From: Arthrobacter agilis
GTDB lineage: Bacteria > Actinomycetota > Actinomycetes > Actinomycetales > Micrococcaceae
Assembly (NCBI RefSeq): GCF_030816075.1
Contig: NZ_JAUSXO010000001.1
Coordinates: 3,348,001 to 3,412,000 of the forward strand
Direction: 5' to 3'
Length of the DNA stretch: 64,000 nt
The notes under the pieces are model-generated. The model ran no database searches, was not told where the DNA came from, and saw only the letters and a program-made list of their open reading frames with translations. Shown here piece after piece: positions 62,964 through 64,000 of the stretch (position 1 is the first letter of the stretch; each line of letters begins with the position of its first letter). The translations under genes and the position numbers were made by a program.

Positions 62964-63290
62964 ATGAGCGAACCCCAGAACGTACCGGTGACCGCCGTGC
63001 CGAGCGACGCGCGCATCCTCGATGTCCGCGAGGACTACGAGTGGGAGGCGGGCCACGTGGACGGCGCCCTGCACATCCCCCTCGAGCAGCTCCCCGCCCG
63101 GCTGGAGGAACTGGATCCCGACGAGGACCTGCACGTCATCTGCCGCAGCGGCGGGCGCTCGCGGCGTGCCGCCGACTGGCTCGAGGGCAACGGATACACC
63201 GCCATCAACGTCAGCGGCGGGATGGGCGCCTGGCTCGAGGCCGGCAAGCCGATGGTCTCCGAGTCGGGGAGCGAGCCCACGGTCCTGTGA
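62964..63290 (+). CDS. Rhodanese-like sulfurtransferase domain protein
   Basis: 108 residues, single domain. ILDVREDYEWEAGHVDGALHIPL, catalytic Cys60 in VICRSGGRS, NVSGGMGAWLEAGKP. Transfers sulfane sulfur or binds thiol partners; partner unknown. AAGGGT lies six bases before the ATG. Its stop overlaps the pheA start (GTGA). Confidence 0.92.
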   Translation: MSEPQNVPVTAVPSDARILDVREDYEWEAGHVDGALHIPLEQLPARLEELDPDEDLHVICRSGGRSRRAADWLEGNGYTAINVSGGMGAWLEAGKPMVSESGSEPTVL

Positions 63291-64000
63291 CCGGCGCAGC
63301 CAGTTCCTCCTACGCCTACCTCGGGCCGGAGGGCACCTTCACGGAAGCCGCACTGCTGCAGGTGCCGGGAGCCGGGTCCGCCCGCCGCGTCCCGGCCTCG
63401 ACCGTGGGCGCGGCCCTCGACGCCGTCCGGGCGGGGTCGGTGGACGCCGCGATGGTGCCCATCGAGAACTCCGTGGAGGGCGGTGTGAGCGCCACGCTCG
63501 ACGCCATCGCCGTGGGCGACCCGCTGCGGATCCTGCGCGAGGAGCTCGTGCCCATCACCTTCGTCCTGGCCGCCAGGCCGGGCGCCACGCTCGGCGGGAT
63601 CCGCCGCATCGCCACCCACGGCCATGCCTGGGCGCAGTGCCGCACCTGGGTCGACAAGAACATACCCGGCGCGGAATACTTCCCGGCGTCCTCCACCGCG
63701 GCCGCCGCCTACGACCTCGTGGGCGACCCCGGCGAGTCTTCCGGCGACGCCCACGGGGCGGCCGGTCACGACGCGGCGATCTGCTCGCCGCTGGTCGCCG
63801 AGCGCCTCGGCCTCGCCGTCCTCGCAACCGACATCGGGGACGTCACGGACGCCGTCACGCGGTTCATCCTCGTGGGCCGGCCGGATGCCCTGCCCCCACG
63901 GACCGGGTCGGACAAGACCACCCTCGTGATCCCCCTGCCGGAGGACCGCCCGGGCGCCCTGATGCAGATCCTGGACCAGTTCGCCGCGCGCGGCGTGAAC
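63287..64000 (+). CDS. pheA: Prephenate dehydratase, 5' part (right window edge)
   Basis: Converts prephenate to phenylpyruvate in phenylalanine synthesis. 238 codons are present. AYLGPEGTFTEAAL at the start, VPIENSVEGGVSATLD, the PDT signature DVTDAVTRFILVG (the T-R-F active-site block), and the start of the regulatory ACT domain (KTTLVIPLPEDRPGALMQIL). The end lies beyond the window. The GTG start overlaps the rhodanese stop, a coupling that may be incidental. The ACT domain normally binds phenylalanine for feedback control. Confidence 0.92.
   Translation, partial: MTGAASSSYAYLGPEGTFTEAALLQVPGAGSARRVPASTVGAALDAVRAGSVDAAMVPIENSVEGGVSATLDAIAVGDPLRILREELVPITFVLAARPGATLGGIRRIATHGHAWAQCRTWVDKNIPGAEYFPASSTAAAAYDLVGDPGESSGDAHGAAGHDAAICSPLVAERLGLAVLATDIGDVTDAVTRFILVGRPDALPPRTGSDKTTLVIPLPEDRPGALMQILDQFAARGVN

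Overview
The window is GC-rich DNA (roughly 70 % G+C) from a high-GC Gram-positive bacterium, most likely a member of the Micrococcaceae (Arthrobacter-like). The main evidence is the actinobacterial cell-envelope locus at the left end (crgA, sortase, pabA/trpG, pknB, pknA, pbpA, rodA, pstP, fhaB, fhaA). Supporting evidence is the imuA'-imuB-dnaE2 mutasome, a Ku/LigD repair pair, paired CIRCE and HAIR-like heat-shock operators, many GTG/TTG starts and several probable leaderless genes. It looks like ordinary chromosome: no prophage, insertion sequence, integrase or CRISPR array was found.

Layout. 1-11.9 kb: growth and division control. A minus-strand operon runs fhaA to pknB, mostly with overlapping stop/start codons; crgA, a class E sortase and pabA lie beyond it. 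pknB has a one-base frameshift. 11.9-18 kb: tRNA-Leu(CAG), a strong terminator, then the SOS mutasome operon with a LexA-type box at its start. 18-24 kb: a DUF5997 gene divergent from a LysR-like effector-domain protein, an FAD dehydrogenase, an SDR, gluconokinase, Dps and an SRPBCC protein. 24-27.5 kb: an orphan pstS preceded by an 11-nt-phased PHO-box-like array, a second SDR, hsp20 behind HAIR-like and CIRCE elements, and tRNA-Val(CAC). 27.5-37 kb: DUF2630, an ABC exporter, Ku, LigD, a frameshifted phosphoketolase and two SRPBCC proteins. 37-42 kb: a compact carboxylate-use locus with a FadR-type regulator and operator, a MatC/SLC13-like carrier, a class III CoA-transferase and a fused AccD-AccA-like carboxyltransferase. 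42-52.7 kb: an alarmone-synthetase-like protein, a PEP mutase/isocitrate lyase-like enzyme, an MhqD/MhqO-like quinone-detoxification pair, a sugar kinase, PEBP, HAD, GDPD, a phosphotransferase and a uracil/xanthine permease. 52.8-64 kb: an SDR-aldehyde dehydrogenase pair, phosphoglucomutase, glycerate kinase, an acyl-CoA ligase, a POT peptide transporter, an amidase, a rhodanese and the 5' part of pheA.

Functional themes are Ser/Thr phosphorylation coupled to wall synthesis and division, DNA damage tolerance and end joining, stress protection (Dps, Hsp20, quinone detoxification), and central carbon or carboxylic-acid metabolism. The most unusual unit is the 37-42 kb locus, which may convert a dicarboxylate such as malonate to its CoA ester and then decarboxylate it without biotin. 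Two genes normally expected to be intact, pknB and the phosphoketolase, each carry a one-base indel in a short C run, so base-calling errors must be excluded before either is called a pseudogene.
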